DNA from: Pseudomonadota bacterium
GTDB taxonomy: Bacteria > Desulfobacterota > Syntrophia > Syntrophales > UBA5619
DNA length: 40,078 nt
NCBI GenBank assembly: GCA_018827585.1
Contig: JAHJXP010000224.1
Coordinates: forward strand, 1 to 40,078
Reading direction: 5' to 3'
The notes below the pieces were generated by a model. It saw only the letters and a program-made list of their open reading frames with translations. It did not search any database and had not been told where the DNA came from. Positions 15,935 to 24,903 of this stretch are shown here, in pieces (within the stretch, counting starts at the first letter, position 1; each line of letters begins with the position of its first letter). Both the position numbers and the translations under genes were made by a program.

Positions 15935-16138
15935 CGGCAAGAAGCGCCCGTTTGACCTTCATGGCTCGGGAAGCGCGTTTCGGGGCGTCATAAAAGCCTT
16001 GACATCCCGGAACGCTTCAAATTACTGTTGCCCGCAAAGGAACTAGCTCCTGTCCGCATGTGCGTGCTCTTTCACCTTTTTTCTTATTCTCTTTCTCGTC
16101 ATCTTTGGTCGTCTCTTTTGATTGTAGGAGGCAGGAAC
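15935..16138. other. Intergenic region with a possible internal promoter
   Basis: 204 bases without a gene. TTGACA at 15999-16004 is followed 17 bases later by TTACTG (16022-16027), a weak match, so an internal promoter for the MmgE/PrpD gene is possible. No hairpin terminator is evident. Confidence 0.3.
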
Positions 16139-17509
16139 ATGTTAACGCAAAAACTGGCGGAGTTCGTCATCGACACGAAAGCATTGGATGTGCCGCAAGA
16201 GGCGCTCGACGACGCACGCGACGCCTTGATTGATACCATCGGCTGCGGACTGGCCGGGACGCTGGACGATGTCTGCCGGATCCTGGTTCACTTTCTGCGC
16301 GCCCAGGGGGGCAATGCGCAGGCGACGGTCTGGGGCGTCGGTTTTGCGACGACGGCCAGCGATGCGGCGTTCGCCAACGGCGTTTTAAGCCACGTCCTCG
16401 ATTACGACGACACGCACAGCCATCTGCGCGGTCATCCAAGCGCTGCGCTCATTCCCGCGATTCTTGCCGTGGGCGAGTTCGTGCAGTCATCCGGCATCGA
16501 TGCGCTGGCCGCCCACGTGATCGGCATGGAGGTTGCCGGGAAGCTTGGCCGGGCCTTGGGCGACGGCCATTATCTGCGCGGCTGGCACGCGACCGCCACT
16601 GTGGGCGTGTTTGCCGCCGCCGCCGCCGCGGCCCGTCTGCTCGGGCTTTCGGTCGATCAAATGCGTCATGCGCTGGGCATCGCGGCTTCCGAGTCGTCCG
16701 GATTGTTGCGCAATTTCGGCACCATGACCAAGCCGTTCAACGCCGGCCATGCGGCGAAGAGCGGGGTGATCGCCACGATGCTGGCGAAGCGGGGCTTCAC
16801 CGCCGACACCTGCATTTTCGATGGCAAGGACGGATTTCTCTCCGCCTATGGCGGCGCGGACGGCCAACCGCTCGGCGAATTGCTCGACCGTCTCGCCCAA
16901 CCCTGGGAGGTGATCAAGCCGGGTCTCTTCTTCAAGCGCTGGCCTTGCTGCTACTGCAACCACCGTTCGATCGGCGGCCTGTTGCAGATGATTCCCGAAC
17001 ACGGGCTGAAGCCCGACGAGATCGAGGCGGTCGAGATCGGTTTTCCGCCCGGCTCCGACGCCGCCCTGATTTCAAAGGATCCGCGGACCGGCTTGCAGGG
17101 CAAGTTCAGCATCGAGTATGTCGCCGCCGCGACCCTGCTCGACGGCAAAGTCACACTGGAAAGCTTCACCGACGAGATGGTGAACCGGCCGGAGGTCCGC
17201 CGTCTGATGCAGAAGGTCAGGCGTTATCCCATCGACGATTCCCGTACCTTCGCCGGCACCGTCGGCTATAACGATCTCACGGTCAAGACCGCCCGGGGCG
17301 AATTCAAGCTGCATGTCGACAAGACGCCCGGGTCGCCCGTCTGGCCGGTCAGTGCGGCCGAGCGCGACGAGAAATTCCTGGATTGCGCCGGGCGCGTCTT
17401 GAGCGGCGAGGAGGCGCGTCGCCTGCTGGAAATGCTTTTGAACTGCCAGTCGCTTACGGACGTTGGTGTACTGGCACGGGCGACGGCGCCGCCGCAGGCA
17501 AATCCTTAA
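16139..17509 (+). CDS. MmgE/PrpD family protein
   Basis: This 456-residue member of the family includes 2-methylcitrate dehydratase PrpD, cis-aconitate decarboxylase and less characterised carboxylate dehydratases or decarboxylases. The helical domain carries VLSHVLDYDDTHSHLRGHPS at about 80-100, the family active-site stretch. GWHATATVGVFAAAAAAARL and KPFNAGHAAKSGVIA follow in the usual order, and WPCCYCNH marks the swap into the second domain. The chosen ATG (16139) follows GTAGGAGGCAGGAAC and starts the normal family N-terminus (LTQKLAEFVID). An upstream in-frame start would add 37 unrelated residues. The SDR follows 22 bases later. It shares architecture with the paralogue at 33652. Substrate not identifiable. 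Confidence 0.92.
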   Translation: MLTQKLAEFVIDTKALDVPQEALDDARDALIDTIGCGLAGTLDDVCRILVHFLRAQGGNAQATVWGVGFATTASDAAFANGVLSHVLDYDDTHSHLRGHPSAALIPAILAVGEFVQSSGIDALAAHVIGMEVAGKLGRALGDGHYLRGWHATATVGVFAAAAAAARLLGLSVDQMRHALGIAASESSGLLRNFGTMTKPFNAGHAAKSGVIATMLAKRGFTADTCIFDGKDGFLSAYGGADGQPLGELLDRLAQPWEVIKPGLFFKRWPCCYCNHRSIGGLLQMIPEHGLKPDEIEAVEIGFPPGSDAALISKDPRTGLQGKFSIEYVAAATLLDGKVTLESFTDEMVNRPEVRRLMQKVRRYPIDDSRTFAGTVGYNDLTVKTARGEFKLHVDKTPGSPVWPVSAAERDEKFLDCAGRVLSGEEARRLLEMLLNCQSLTDVGVLARATAPPQANP

Positions 17510-17531
17510 GGGCAAGGAAGGAGGGGCTCTC

Positions 17532-18350
17532 ATGCAGGAACTCAAGGACAAGGTTGCGATCGTCACCGGGGCCACGCGAAAGCGCGGGCTGGGCCGCTCC
17601 ATCGCACTGGCGCTCGCCGCCGGCGCCGCCGATGTGGTCGTGACCGGCAACAGCCGTTCGGCCAGCCGGATTCCCGAGGACGAGGCGACGTCGGGGTGGC
17701 GCGGGCTGCCCGATGTCGTGGCGCAGATCGAGGCGCTGGGTGTGCGGGGCCACGCGATTTATGCGGACGTGACGAACAGCGACGAGATTCAGGGGATGGT
17801 CCGTGAAACGGTCGCCCGCTTCGGTCGAATCGACATCCTGATAAACAACGCAACCTATCCGCGCGGCGTCGACCGGGTGCCGCTGGTCGATCTCGACGTC
17901 GATCTCTGGCGCAAGATCGTCGACGTCAATCTCAACGGCACGATGATCGTTTCAAAATATGTGGCGAAGCAGATGATCGCCCAGGGCGACGGGGGCTGCA
18001 TCATCGGCATCTCCTCGGGTGCGGCGATGAAGGCGGCCGCGACCTTTTCGGCCTATGCGGCCTCGAAGTCGGCGATGCACACGCTCAACGGTTCGCTGGC
18101 GGAGGAACTCGGACCTCACGGCATCACCTGCAACATCGTTGCGCCCGGCTTTCTCAACACGGCGCGCATCGATATGCTGCGCGAGGAAGGGCGCTGGGAA
18201 AAGCGGCTCTCCACCCTTCCGATCAAGCGTCCCGGCACGGCCGAAGAGGTGGCCGAACTGGTGCGGTATCTGTGCGGCCCGCATGCGCGCTGGATCACCG
18301 GGGAGGTCATCATGATCAACGGCGGGGAGGTGCGCCGGGCCGCCCGCTAG
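17532..18350 (+). CDS. Short-chain dehydrogenase/reductase
   Basis: This 272-residue SDR probably oxidises or reduces a hydroxyl/keto group of the pathway intermediate with NAD(P). The cofactor motif is TGATRKRGLG at 12-21, Asp79 lies in the YADV loop, and NNAT is at 105-108. The catalytic triad is Ser161/162 (GISSGA), Tyr175 and Lys179 (SAYAASKSA). The C-terminal WITGEVIMINGGEVRR is standard. The start was set at ATG 17532 because AAGGAAGGAGGGGCTCTC precedes it and the protein then begins like its family. It follows the MmgE/PrpD gene closely and is the last gene before a 219-base gap. Confidence 0.92.
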   Translation: MQELKDKVAIVTGATRKRGLGRSIALALAAGAADVVVTGNSRSASRIPEDEATSGWRGLPDVVAQIEALGVRGHAIYADVTNSDEIQGMVRETVARFGRIDILINNATYPRGVDRVPLVDLDVDLWRKIVDVNLNGTMIVSKYVAKQMIAQGDGGCIIGISSGAAMKAAATFSAYAASKSAMHTLNGSLAEELGPHGITCNIVAPGFLNTARIDMLREEGRWEKRLSTLPIKRPGTAEEVAELVRYLCGPHARWITGEVIMINGGEVRRAAR

Positions 18351-18537
18351 AGCGGCCCAGCAGACCAACGGATAAGGGCCCGACGCGGGGGGGAGGAATC
18401 GCCGGACCGAGGCTGATGTCCGTCGCATTTCAGCATGTCCGGATTACGACCGACTGCACAAAGACCGAGGCGAGATAAGGCGTGGTTCGGCGACGACCTC
18501 GACGGGATGATGTCGTTTGCTAAAAGGGTGACTTGAC

Positions 18538-18554
18538 TTGAAACCAGATTTCAA
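18538..18554. promoter_or_regulatory. Inverted repeat just upstream of a TTT receptor
   Basis: TTGAAA (18538-18543) and TTTCAA (18549-18554) form a perfect inverted repeat around CCAGA, directly before the GAAAGGGG ribosome-binding site of the receptor at 18570. The TGAAA-N5-TTTCA layout resembles IclR/KdgR-type operators. It could block transcription or mask the start site as RNA. Confidence 0.4.
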
Positions 18555-18569
18555 AGAAAGGGGATAACC

Positions 18570-19571
18570 ATGAGAAAAGCCAAGCTGAAAAGGAAATCAT
18601 TGCCGATGATGGTCCTGGGAGCGCTGCTCGCAGTCGCCGTAGCTTTTCCACTCGCTACGGCCCTCGGAGCGGCTGACGCTTATCCGAGCAAGCCGGTGCG
18701 GATGATCATTTCTTTTGCCCCGGGAGGCAGCACCGACATCGTCGGGCGCCTGATCGCCACCAAGCTGTCCGAGCGTCTCGGCAAGCAGGTCGTTCCGGAA
18801 AACCGCAGCGGGGGAGGGGGCACGCTCGGCATAGAAATGGTGGCCAAGTCGGAGCCCGATGGTTACACGCTGCTGTTCACCTCTTCTGCAATTGCCATCA
18901 ACCCCTTACTCGACAAGGTGCCGTACGATCCGGTGAAGTCCTTTATACCGATTGCCAAGATGGGAAACGCGCCGGCCGTGCTCACCGTCCATCCGGGGGT
19001 TCAGGCCAATTCCGTGAAAGAACTCATCGCGCTTGCCAAGAAGCAGCCCGGCAATCTGGTTTGTGCGGCGGCGGGCGTCGGCAGCTTTGTGCATCTAGCG
19101 AGCGAACTCTTCAAGATGATGGCTGGGATCGATTTCAAGATCGTGCAGTTCAAGGGCGGCGGGCCCGCGATGATCGACACGATGGGGGGCCACTCCCAGA
19201 TCTTGGTCGGTACGATCACGATGACGTTGCCTCAAATCAAGACCGGCAAACTCAAGGCGCTGGGTTTCGGCGGATCGGCGCGCAGCAAGCTCTTGCCCGA
19301 TTTACCGACGGTTTCGGAGGCCGGCTTGCCGGGGTATGAGGCGTCCATATGGTGGGGTCTCTTTGCGCCGGCCGGGACGCCGATGGTGATCGTCGACCGT
19401 CTGCAAAAGGAACTCGATGCGATCATCAACTCGGAGGAGACGAAGAAGATATTCGAAGTCCAAGGTGCGGAACCGGATCTGCTGGGTACGGCCGATTTCG
19501 TCAAATTCATCGAGGCGGAGGGGGTCAAATGGGGGAAAGTGGTCAAAGAGGGCAATATCAGGAAAGAGTAA
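18570..19571 (+). CDS. tctC: TTT periplasmic receptor (TctC/Bug family)
   Basis: This 333-residue secreted solute receptor forms TTT system 2 with the following tctB and tctA. The signal peptide has a basic start (MRKAKLKRKS) and a hydrophobic core (MVLGALLAVAVAFPLATAL), with cleavage after ALGAA or nearby. The mature opening YPSKPVRMIISFAPGGSTDI is diagnostic. AKSEPDGYTLLF, KIVQFKGGGPAMIDTMGG and the C-terminal VKWGKVVKEGNIRKE are family landmarks. GAAAGGGGATAACC precedes the ATG. It is strikingly like the receptor at 22824 (same length, shared FKIVQFKGGGPAM), so one may have arisen by duplication. Ligand unknown. Confidence 0.94.
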   Translation: MRKAKLKRKSLPMMVLGALLAVAVAFPLATALGAADAYPSKPVRMIISFAPGGSTDIVGRLIATKLSERLGKQVVPENRSGGGGTLGIEMVAKSEPDGYTLLFTSSAIAINPLLDKVPYDPVKSFIPIAKMGNAPAVLTVHPGVQANSVKELIALAKKQPGNLVCAAAGVGSFVHLASELFKMMAGIDFKIVQFKGGGPAMIDTMGGHSQILVGTITMTLPQIKTGKLKALGFGGSARSKLLPDLPTVSEAGLPGYEASIWWGLFAPAGTPMVIVDRLQKELDAIINSEETKKIFEVQGAEPDLLGTADFVKFIEAEGVKWGKVVKEGNIRKE

Positions 19572-19590
19572 AAGATATGGGGTGTTTTCG

Positions 19591-20043
19591 ATGATACCGG
19601 GGTTGCTCAGGAACAAGGATTTCTGGGCCGGCATGATGCTGGTCGGGATCGGCGCCGCAGCGATGTTCATCGCCCGGGATTACCGGTTCGGAAGCGCACT
19701 GCGCATGGGACCCGGATTCTTTCCGACCATCCTGAGCGGGATCCTGATCGCCTTCGGCGTCTGCATCATGGCGGTAGGGCTGCGCAGCGGTGAGAAGATT
19801 AAGGAAAACTTGTCTATCCGGCCTCTGGTCCTGCTGCCCCTCTCCCTTCTCCTGTTCGGCATCCTGATGGAACTGGCGGGTTTCGTCCCGGCGCTGGTCG
19901 TCCTGATCTTCGTGTCGGCGGCTTCCGGCAAGGAGTTTCGTTTCATGGAAGTTCTGCTGCTGACGGTGACCCTGGTGGTGGCGTCGGTGGCCCTGTTCAT
20001 CTGGGGACTCGGACTGCCCTACCCCCTGCTCAGGGGATTCTGA
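19591..20043 (+). CDS. tctB: TTT transporter small membrane subunit TctB
   Basis: This 150-residue hydrophobic TctB of system 2 has helices at about residues 8-28, 42-62, 72-95 and 110-145. GSALRMGPGFFPTILSGIL is the family motif. The start was placed at ATG 19591 (MIPGLLRNKDFWAG), which aligns with the other TctB (MRIKSPKDFWAG). The long open frame before it overlaps the receptor gene in another frame and is not credible. The ribosome-binding site is weak, so translation may depend on the upstream receptor gene, 19 bases away. It ends 13 bases before tctA. Confidence 0.92.
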   Translation: MIPGLLRNKDFWAGMMLVGIGAAAMFIARDYRFGSALRMGPGFFPTILSGILIAFGVCIMAVGLRSGEKIKENLSIRPLVLLPLSLLLFGILMELAGFVPALVVLIFVSAASGKEFRFMEVLLLTVTLVVASVALFIWGLGLPYPLLRGF

Positions 20044-20056
20044 CAAGGAGAGTGTC

Positions 20057-21553
20057 ATGGAGCTGTTCAATAACCTGATTTTCGGGTTCAGTGTGGCGTT
20101 CTCGCTGCAGAACCTGCTCTACTGTTTCATCGGCGTGCTGGTGGGCACCCTGATCGGCGTTCTTCCCGGCATCGGGCCGATGGCGACGATCGCGATGCTG
20201 CTGCCGATCACCTACAATATCCCGCCGGTTGCGGCCCTGATCATGCTGGCCGGCATCTACTACGGCGCCCAGTATGGCGGCTCGACCACCTCGATTCTGG
20301 TCAACCTTCCCGGGGAGACGGCGTCGGTGATCACCTGCATCGACGGCTATCAGATGGCCCGCCAGGGGCGCGCCGGACCGGCGCTCGCGATCGCGGCGAT
20401 CGGATCGTTTTTCGCCGGAACCGTCTGCACGATGATCATCGCCATGTTCGGCCCGCCGCTTGCCGAGATGGCGCTGAAGTTCGGTTCGCCGGAATATTTT
20501 TCGCTGATGGTGATGGCCCTGGTCACCGCTGCCGTGCTTGCCCACGGCGACATGCTCAAGTCGCTCGCCATGGTGGTGCTGGGTCTGCTGTTGGGCATCG
20601 TCGGTTCCGACGTCGATTCCGGCATCAAGCGGTTCTGTTTCAACTTTTTCGAACTGACGGACGGCATCGGCTTCGTGATCATCGCCATCGGGGTATTCGC
20701 GGTTGGCGAAATCATCAGCAACCTCAGCGACCCGGAGGAGCGCCAGGTTTTCACCTCCAAGGTGGGAAGCCTCTACCCGACGCTGCAGGACATGAAGCAG
20801 TCCATCGCCCCGATCATCAGGGGGACCGCGATCGGGGCGTTCTTCGGCACGCTGCCCGGCACCGGGCCGGCAATCTCTTCGTTTTCGTCCTATATGGTCG
20901 AGAAGAAGGCCGCCAGGGACCCGTCGCGTTTCGGCCGCGGCGCTATCGAAGGGGTGGCGGGACCGGAGTCCGCCAACAATGCCGCAGCCCAATGCGCTTT
21001 CATTCCCACACTGACGCTGGGCATTCCGGGCAGTGGCACGATGGCGCTGATGCTCGGCGCGCTGATGATCCACGGCATCACGCCGGGGCCAATGGTGATG
21101 GTCCAGCAACCGGACCTCTTCTGGGGGCTGATCGCGAGTATGTGGATCGGCAACCTGATGCTGGTCGTCCTCAACCTGCCGATGGTCGGCGTTTGGGTGA
21201 GCGTGCTCAAACTGCCATATCGCATGCTTTTCCCGGCCATCATGGTCTTTTCCGCCATCGGTATCTACAGTACGAACAACGTCTCGTTCGACGTCTACCT
21301 GGCGGCGATCTTCGGCGTTCTGGGGATCGCGTGGCGGGTGCTCGGGTGCAGCCCCATCCCAATGCTGCTCGGATTTGTACTGGGGCCGATCATGGAGGAA
21401 AACCTGCGGCGGGCGCTGCAGGTCTCGGAAGGCGATCCGTCGGTGTTCCTTACCCGGCCGATCAGTCTGGCGTTCATCATCGCCACCGTCCTGATTCTGG
21501 TCGTGATGGTGATGCCGGCCGTGCGCAAGCGGCGGGACGACATTGTCGGCTGA
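20057..21553 (+). CDS. tctA: TTT transporter large membrane subunit TctA
   Basis: This 498-residue polytopic carrier subunit carries GVLPGIGPMATIAMLLP in the first half, YYGAQYGGSTTSILVNLPGE next, and GTLPGTGPAISSF with ESANNAAAQCAFIPTLTLG in the second half. These two pseudo-repeats are the hallmark of TctA. ACAAGGAGAGTGTC precedes the ATG. With 18570 and 19591 it makes a complete C-B-A operon. It is closely related to the copy at 3867; the stretch around DGYQMARQGRAGPALA is identical in both. Confidence 0.95.
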   Translation: MELFNNLIFGFSVAFSLQNLLYCFIGVLVGTLIGVLPGIGPMATIAMLLPITYNIPPVAALIMLAGIYYGAQYGGSTTSILVNLPGETASVITCIDGYQMARQGRAGPALAIAAIGSFFAGTVCTMIIAMFGPPLAEMALKFGSPEYFSLMVMALVTAAVLAHGDMLKSLAMVVLGLLLGIVGSDVDSGIKRFCFNFFELTDGIGFVIIAIGVFAVGEIISNLSDPEERQVFTSKVGSLYPTLQDMKQSIAPIIRGTAIGAFFGTLPGTGPAISSFSSYMVEKKAARDPSRFGRGAIEGVAGPESANNAAAQCAFIPTLTLGIPGSGTMALMLGALMIHGITPGPMVMVQQPDLFWGLIASMWIGNLMLVVLNLPMVGVWVSVLKLPYRMLFPAIMVFSAIGIYSTNNVSFDVYLAAIFGVLGIAWRVLGCSPIPMLLGFVLGPIMEENLRRALQVSEGDPSVFLTRPISLAFIIATVLILVVMVMPAVRKRRDDIVG

Positions 21554-21649
21554 CGAGCGATGCCTGCGTCCGGGGGCGTTTCGTTGACCGGTTGTGGTGG
21601 TCCGGGGCTGGGAATCGTTGGGGAAATTGGATCATTTAGAGGAAGAATC

Positions 21650-22798
21650 ATGAAAAAATTGCCCTGCGCCATCATCCGGGGGGGATCAAGCAAAGGGATT
21701 TTTGTTGAAAGGGAGTCATTGCCGCCGGAAGGTCCGGAACGCGACCGATGCGTGCTGGCCCTTTTTGGAAGTCCGGATCCGAGATAAATTGACGGTCTGG
21801 GCGGCGCCGACAAATTGACCAGCAAGGCGGCGATCATGGGACCTCCCACCCGGAAGGATTGTGATATCGATTATCTTTTTGGCCAGGTGAATATCGCGCT
21901 GCCCAGGATCGATTGGGGCAGCAATTGCGGAAATATCTCAACGGGCGCCGCGATCTACCCGATCTACAAGGGCTATGTGAAGTCAATGGAGAGCAAGGTC
22001 CAGGTGGCGATCCACCAGGTCAATACGGGACGCCGCCTTCTGGCCACAGTACCGCTCAAAGACGGCGAGCTGCAATCCGAAGGGGATTTCCAACTGGGAG
22101 GCGTTCCCGGAACGGGGGCGCGAATCGATCTCGATTTTAAGGTCTTCGGGGGGTGTATCCTCAATAAAGGCATTCTTCCGACAGGCCATGCGGTAGATTC
22201 GTTTAACGTTCCGGGAATGGGAAAGTTGGAGGTCAGCGTCATCGATATGGCCAATTTATGCCTGTTTATCCGGGCGTCTGATATCGGAATGGATCATGAG
22301 CAGGACGTGGTCACGTTGCAAAGCGATCGGGATGTCGTTGCCAAACTGGAAAAAATAAGAGGTGCGGTGTCTCTGGAACTGGGGGTCATCAGGGCTGAAA
22401 ATGCGGCGGCGGAACTCCTAATTGCCGTCAATCCGATGTTGTTCATCGTCGGAAAACCAAGACCCTATAAAACGCTTTCCGGAAATAGCGTTGAAGGAAA
22501 TCGCTTCGACCTTTTTGCGCGCAGCATCACCCGCGCCGCTTTCTCAAAGGCGTATCCGGCAAGCGGGTCCATTGCAACCGCGGTCGGTTGCGGGATACCG
22601 GGAACCATCCCCTCTGAAATGCCGCCTGCCTTTCCGGAGATGGGGGCCTCTTATGCGGTCAGGGTTGGGCATCCGGGCGGCATTCTGGAAGTGGGCGCCG
22701 TGATCCGGCAGGATTCTCAAAAGAACTATGTTGCGGATGCGGCTGTCGTCGGACGTACCGCCCGCGTCTTGATGGAGGGCGTGGCTTTTATCCGGTAA
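21650..22798 (+). pseudogene. PrpF-type isomerase gene interrupted by an in-frame TAA
   Basis: PrpF-fold proteins (diaminopimelate-epimerase-like) include 2-methylaconitate isomerase and 4-oxalomesaconate tautomerase. From ATG 21650 (behind AGAGGAAG) the frame reads LPCAIIRGGSSKGIFVE and on to FGSPDPR. It then meets TAA at 21785-21787 and continues in the same frame as IDGLGGADKLTSKAAIMGPP through to TAA 22798. Family members have Gln between PDPR and IDGLGG, so the stop looks like a CAA to TAA change at codon 46. The rest is intact: WGSNCGNISTGAA, GTGARIDLDF and RVGHPGG motifs are present. Total length (382 codons) is normal. An internal restart would lose the first lobe. A sequencing error cannot be excluded. 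Confidence 0.88.
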
Positions 22799-22823
22799 TG
22801 GTCAAACAAAGAAAGGAGATTCT

Positions 22824-23825
22824 ATGAAAAGCATGACATCAAGGAAACTCAGGACCCTCATCACGCTGACGGCGCTCTTGGCGGCGCTTGCAGTCTTTCC
22901 CGTTTCGATCTTCGCGGCGGCCGATGATTATCCGAACAAGCCTGTGCGGCTCATCATTCCGTGGCCGCCGGGCGGGAGCAACGACTTCGTCGGACGGCCG
23001 ATCGCCGCCAAATTGTCCGAGCAGCTCGGCAAGCAGGTGGTCGTGGACAACCGCGGCGGGGCGGGAGGTATTATCGGTACGGAAGCGGGTGCGAAGGCGG
23101 ATCCGGACGGATACACGCTGACGATGACCGGGGCCGCTTATACGCTGTATGCCCCCCTGCACGACAACCTGCCGTTTGATCCGCTGAAGTCCTTTACTCC
23201 GATCGCGAGGTTGGGGAGCGGACCGAACGTGCTCGTCGTCCACCCGAGCCTTCCCGTGAAGTCGGTGAAGGAGCTCATCGCGCAGGCCAAACAGAAGCCC
23301 GGGCAACTGATTTTCGTCAGCGTGGGCGCCGGCGCTTCCCTGCATATGGGTACCGAGCTCTTCAAGATCATGGCCGATATCGATTTCAAGATCGTGCAGT
23401 TCAAGGGGGGCGGTCCCGCGATGACCGATCTGCTCGGGGGCCACAGCCAGGCCTTCATCTGCTCGCTCATTGCGGCCCTGCCGCATATCAAGTCCGGCAA
23501 ACTCAGAGCGCTGGGCACCGGCGGGAAGATGCGTAGTGCGGTCCTGCCCGATGTGCCGACCATCGAGGAGGCGGGCGTGCCCGGGTACGAAACGAGCAAC
23601 TGGTGGGGGATTCTCGCTCCGGCCGGTACGCCGGCGCCGATCGTCACGAAGCTCAACAACGAGATCAAGGCCATTTTGGCCACGGATGACGTCAAGAAGG
23701 GGTTCCTAAAATACGGAATAGAGGTGGATCATCTCGGACCGGCGGAATTCGGGGAATTTATCGAGAAAGAGACGGCTAACTGGACGCGCGTCGTCAAGAA
23801 GGCCAACATCCGGCTGGAGAAGTAG
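22824..23825 (+). CDS. TTT periplasmic receptor (TctC/Bug family), orphan
   Basis: This 333-residue receptor has a signal peptide (core LITLTALLAALAVFPVSIF, cleavage near FAAA) and the mature opening YPNKPVRLIIPWPPGGSNDF. AKADPDGYTLTM, FKIVQFKGGGPAMTDLLGG and VVKKANIRLEK are family features. GAAAGGAGATTCT precedes the ATG. There is no adjacent TctA/TctB of its own, so it must share one of the two carriers in the window, or another elsewhere. Orphan receptors outnumbering carriers are well known for Bug proteins. It is followed by a CitE-like lyase and CoA-transferase, suggesting that its ligand feeds that pair. Confidence 0.93.
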   Translation: MKSMTSRKLRTLITLTALLAALAVFPVSIFAAADDYPNKPVRLIIPWPPGGSNDFVGRPIAAKLSEQLGKQVVVDNRGGAGGIIGTEAGAKADPDGYTLTMTGAAYTLYAPLHDNLPFDPLKSFTPIARLGSGPNVLVVHPSLPVKSVKELIAQAKQKPGQLIFVSVGAGASLHMGTELFKIMADIDFKIVQFKGGGPAMTDLLGGHSQAFICSLIAALPHIKSGKLRALGTGGKMRSAVLPDVPTIEEAGVPGYETSNWWGILAPAGTPAPIVTKLNNEIKAILATDDVKKGFLKYGIEVDHLGPAEFGEFIEKETANWTRVVKKANIRLEK

Positions 23826-23888
23826 CCATAAGCTGATGAGGTTAATCATGATCTCCGAAGCGGTCGTTACGGAAATAAGGAGCAGCGC

Positions 23889-24851
23889 ATGGAATCCGGA
23901 AAATTTGACCTGAAAAAAATGGTGAGGAGGTCCAAGCTCTATGTTCCCGCCAATCGCGAAAAATTCATCGCGAAGGCGTGGACGCGGGGGGCAGACTGCG
24001 TCATTTTGGACCTTGAGGACGCCGTCGCGCCGGCGGACAAGTCCTCCGCAAGGAAGATGATCAGGGAAGAGATCCCGATCGTCGGAAAAGGGGGGGCGGA
24101 GGTTCAGGTCCGCATCAACCGCGAGTTCGAGGAAGAGGACCTGGATTCGGTCGTCCTGCCCGGCTTGACCTCCATCATGATTCCCAAATGCGAATCGGTC
24201 GAGGAGATCCGGCGGATCGATCGCATGGTCACGCAACTGGAAGAGGAACGGGGACTGCCTGTCGGCAAAATCCAGTTCGACCTTATTTTCGAGACGGCCC
24301 GGGGGATCGTCCGCGTGGAAGAGGTCGCGGAGGCCAGCCCCAGAATCGTCTCCATGACCACGGGCCAGGCCGACCTCTCTGTCGATCTTGGATTTACCCG
24401 CTATCCGGAGCTCAATTTCGATCAGTATTTTTACGCCGAAAACAGACTTCTCTATGCCGCACGGGCGGCCGGCGTCCAGGCCCATGGTCTGGGCGCCCAG
24501 AAAAACGTCGATTTCGTGAATATTTCAGCGGGAAGAGAGGCCATGCTTAATGCCTGCCGGTATGCCTACAACATGGGCTTCATGGGCACCAGCGCGATTC
24601 ACCCGGGCTGGGTCGAGGTGGCCAACGAGGGCTTTTCCCCGCCCCGGGAAGAGGTGGCGCTGGCACGGCGGGTCAAGGAGGCCCTCAGCCAGGCCTATGA
24701 GCGCGGCGAAGGCTCCGTTTCGGTCGATGGGCGGATGTACGACGTCGCCAACATGAAGCACGTCACCAGCCTGCTTGCGCGCGCCGAGGCGGTGGAAAAA
24801 CGGGATGCGGAAAAGGCCGCCGCCGTTGCGGCCACCGGTCCGACCGGATAG
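23889..24851 (+). CDS. CitE/HpcH-HpaI-family lyase (citryl-, citramalyl- or malyl-CoA lyase-like)
   Basis: This 320-residue TIM-barrel protein belongs to the citrate lyase beta/malyl-CoA lyase family, which cleaves 3-hydroxyacyl-CoA thioesters of di- or tricarboxylates to a 2-oxoacid and an acyl-CoA. RRSKLYVPANREKFIAKA opens the barrel. DCVILDLEDAVAPADK carries the conserved Asp/Glu pair. QVRINREF supplies the phosphate- or CoA-binding arginine. IMIPKCES and FETARGIV (metal Glu) follow, then DLSVDLGFTR. GTSAIHPGWVEVANEGFSP is the usual closing motif. The alanine-rich tail is unremarkable. The adjacent class III CoA-transferase suggests activation then cleavage, as in itaconate or citramalate breakdown; this is inference. 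Confidence 0.87.
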   Translation: MESGKFDLKKMVRRSKLYVPANREKFIAKAWTRGADCVILDLEDAVAPADKSSARKMIREEIPIVGKGGAEVQVRINREFEEEDLDSVVLPGLTSIMIPKCESVEEIRRIDRMVTQLEEERGLPVGKIQFDLIFETARGIVRVEEVAEASPRIVSMTTGQADLSVDLGFTRYPELNFDQYFYAENRLLYAARAAGVQAHGLGAQKNVDFVNISAGREAMLNACRYAYNMGFMGTSAIHPGWVEVANEGFSPPREEVALARRVKEALSQAYERGEGSVSVDGRMYDVANMKHVTSLLARAEAVEKRDAEKAAAVAATGPTG

Positions 24852-24903
24852 GATCATTCCGGGCGACAGGTTTGAAAACAGGCAGTAAAGAGGAGAGGGT
24901 TGT

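Noticed and set aside
21650..22798. Alternative genetic code with TAA or TAG read as Gln
   Set aside because: Several clearly intact genes in the window end at TAA or TAG at the family-typical position, so genome-wide reassignment is not supported.
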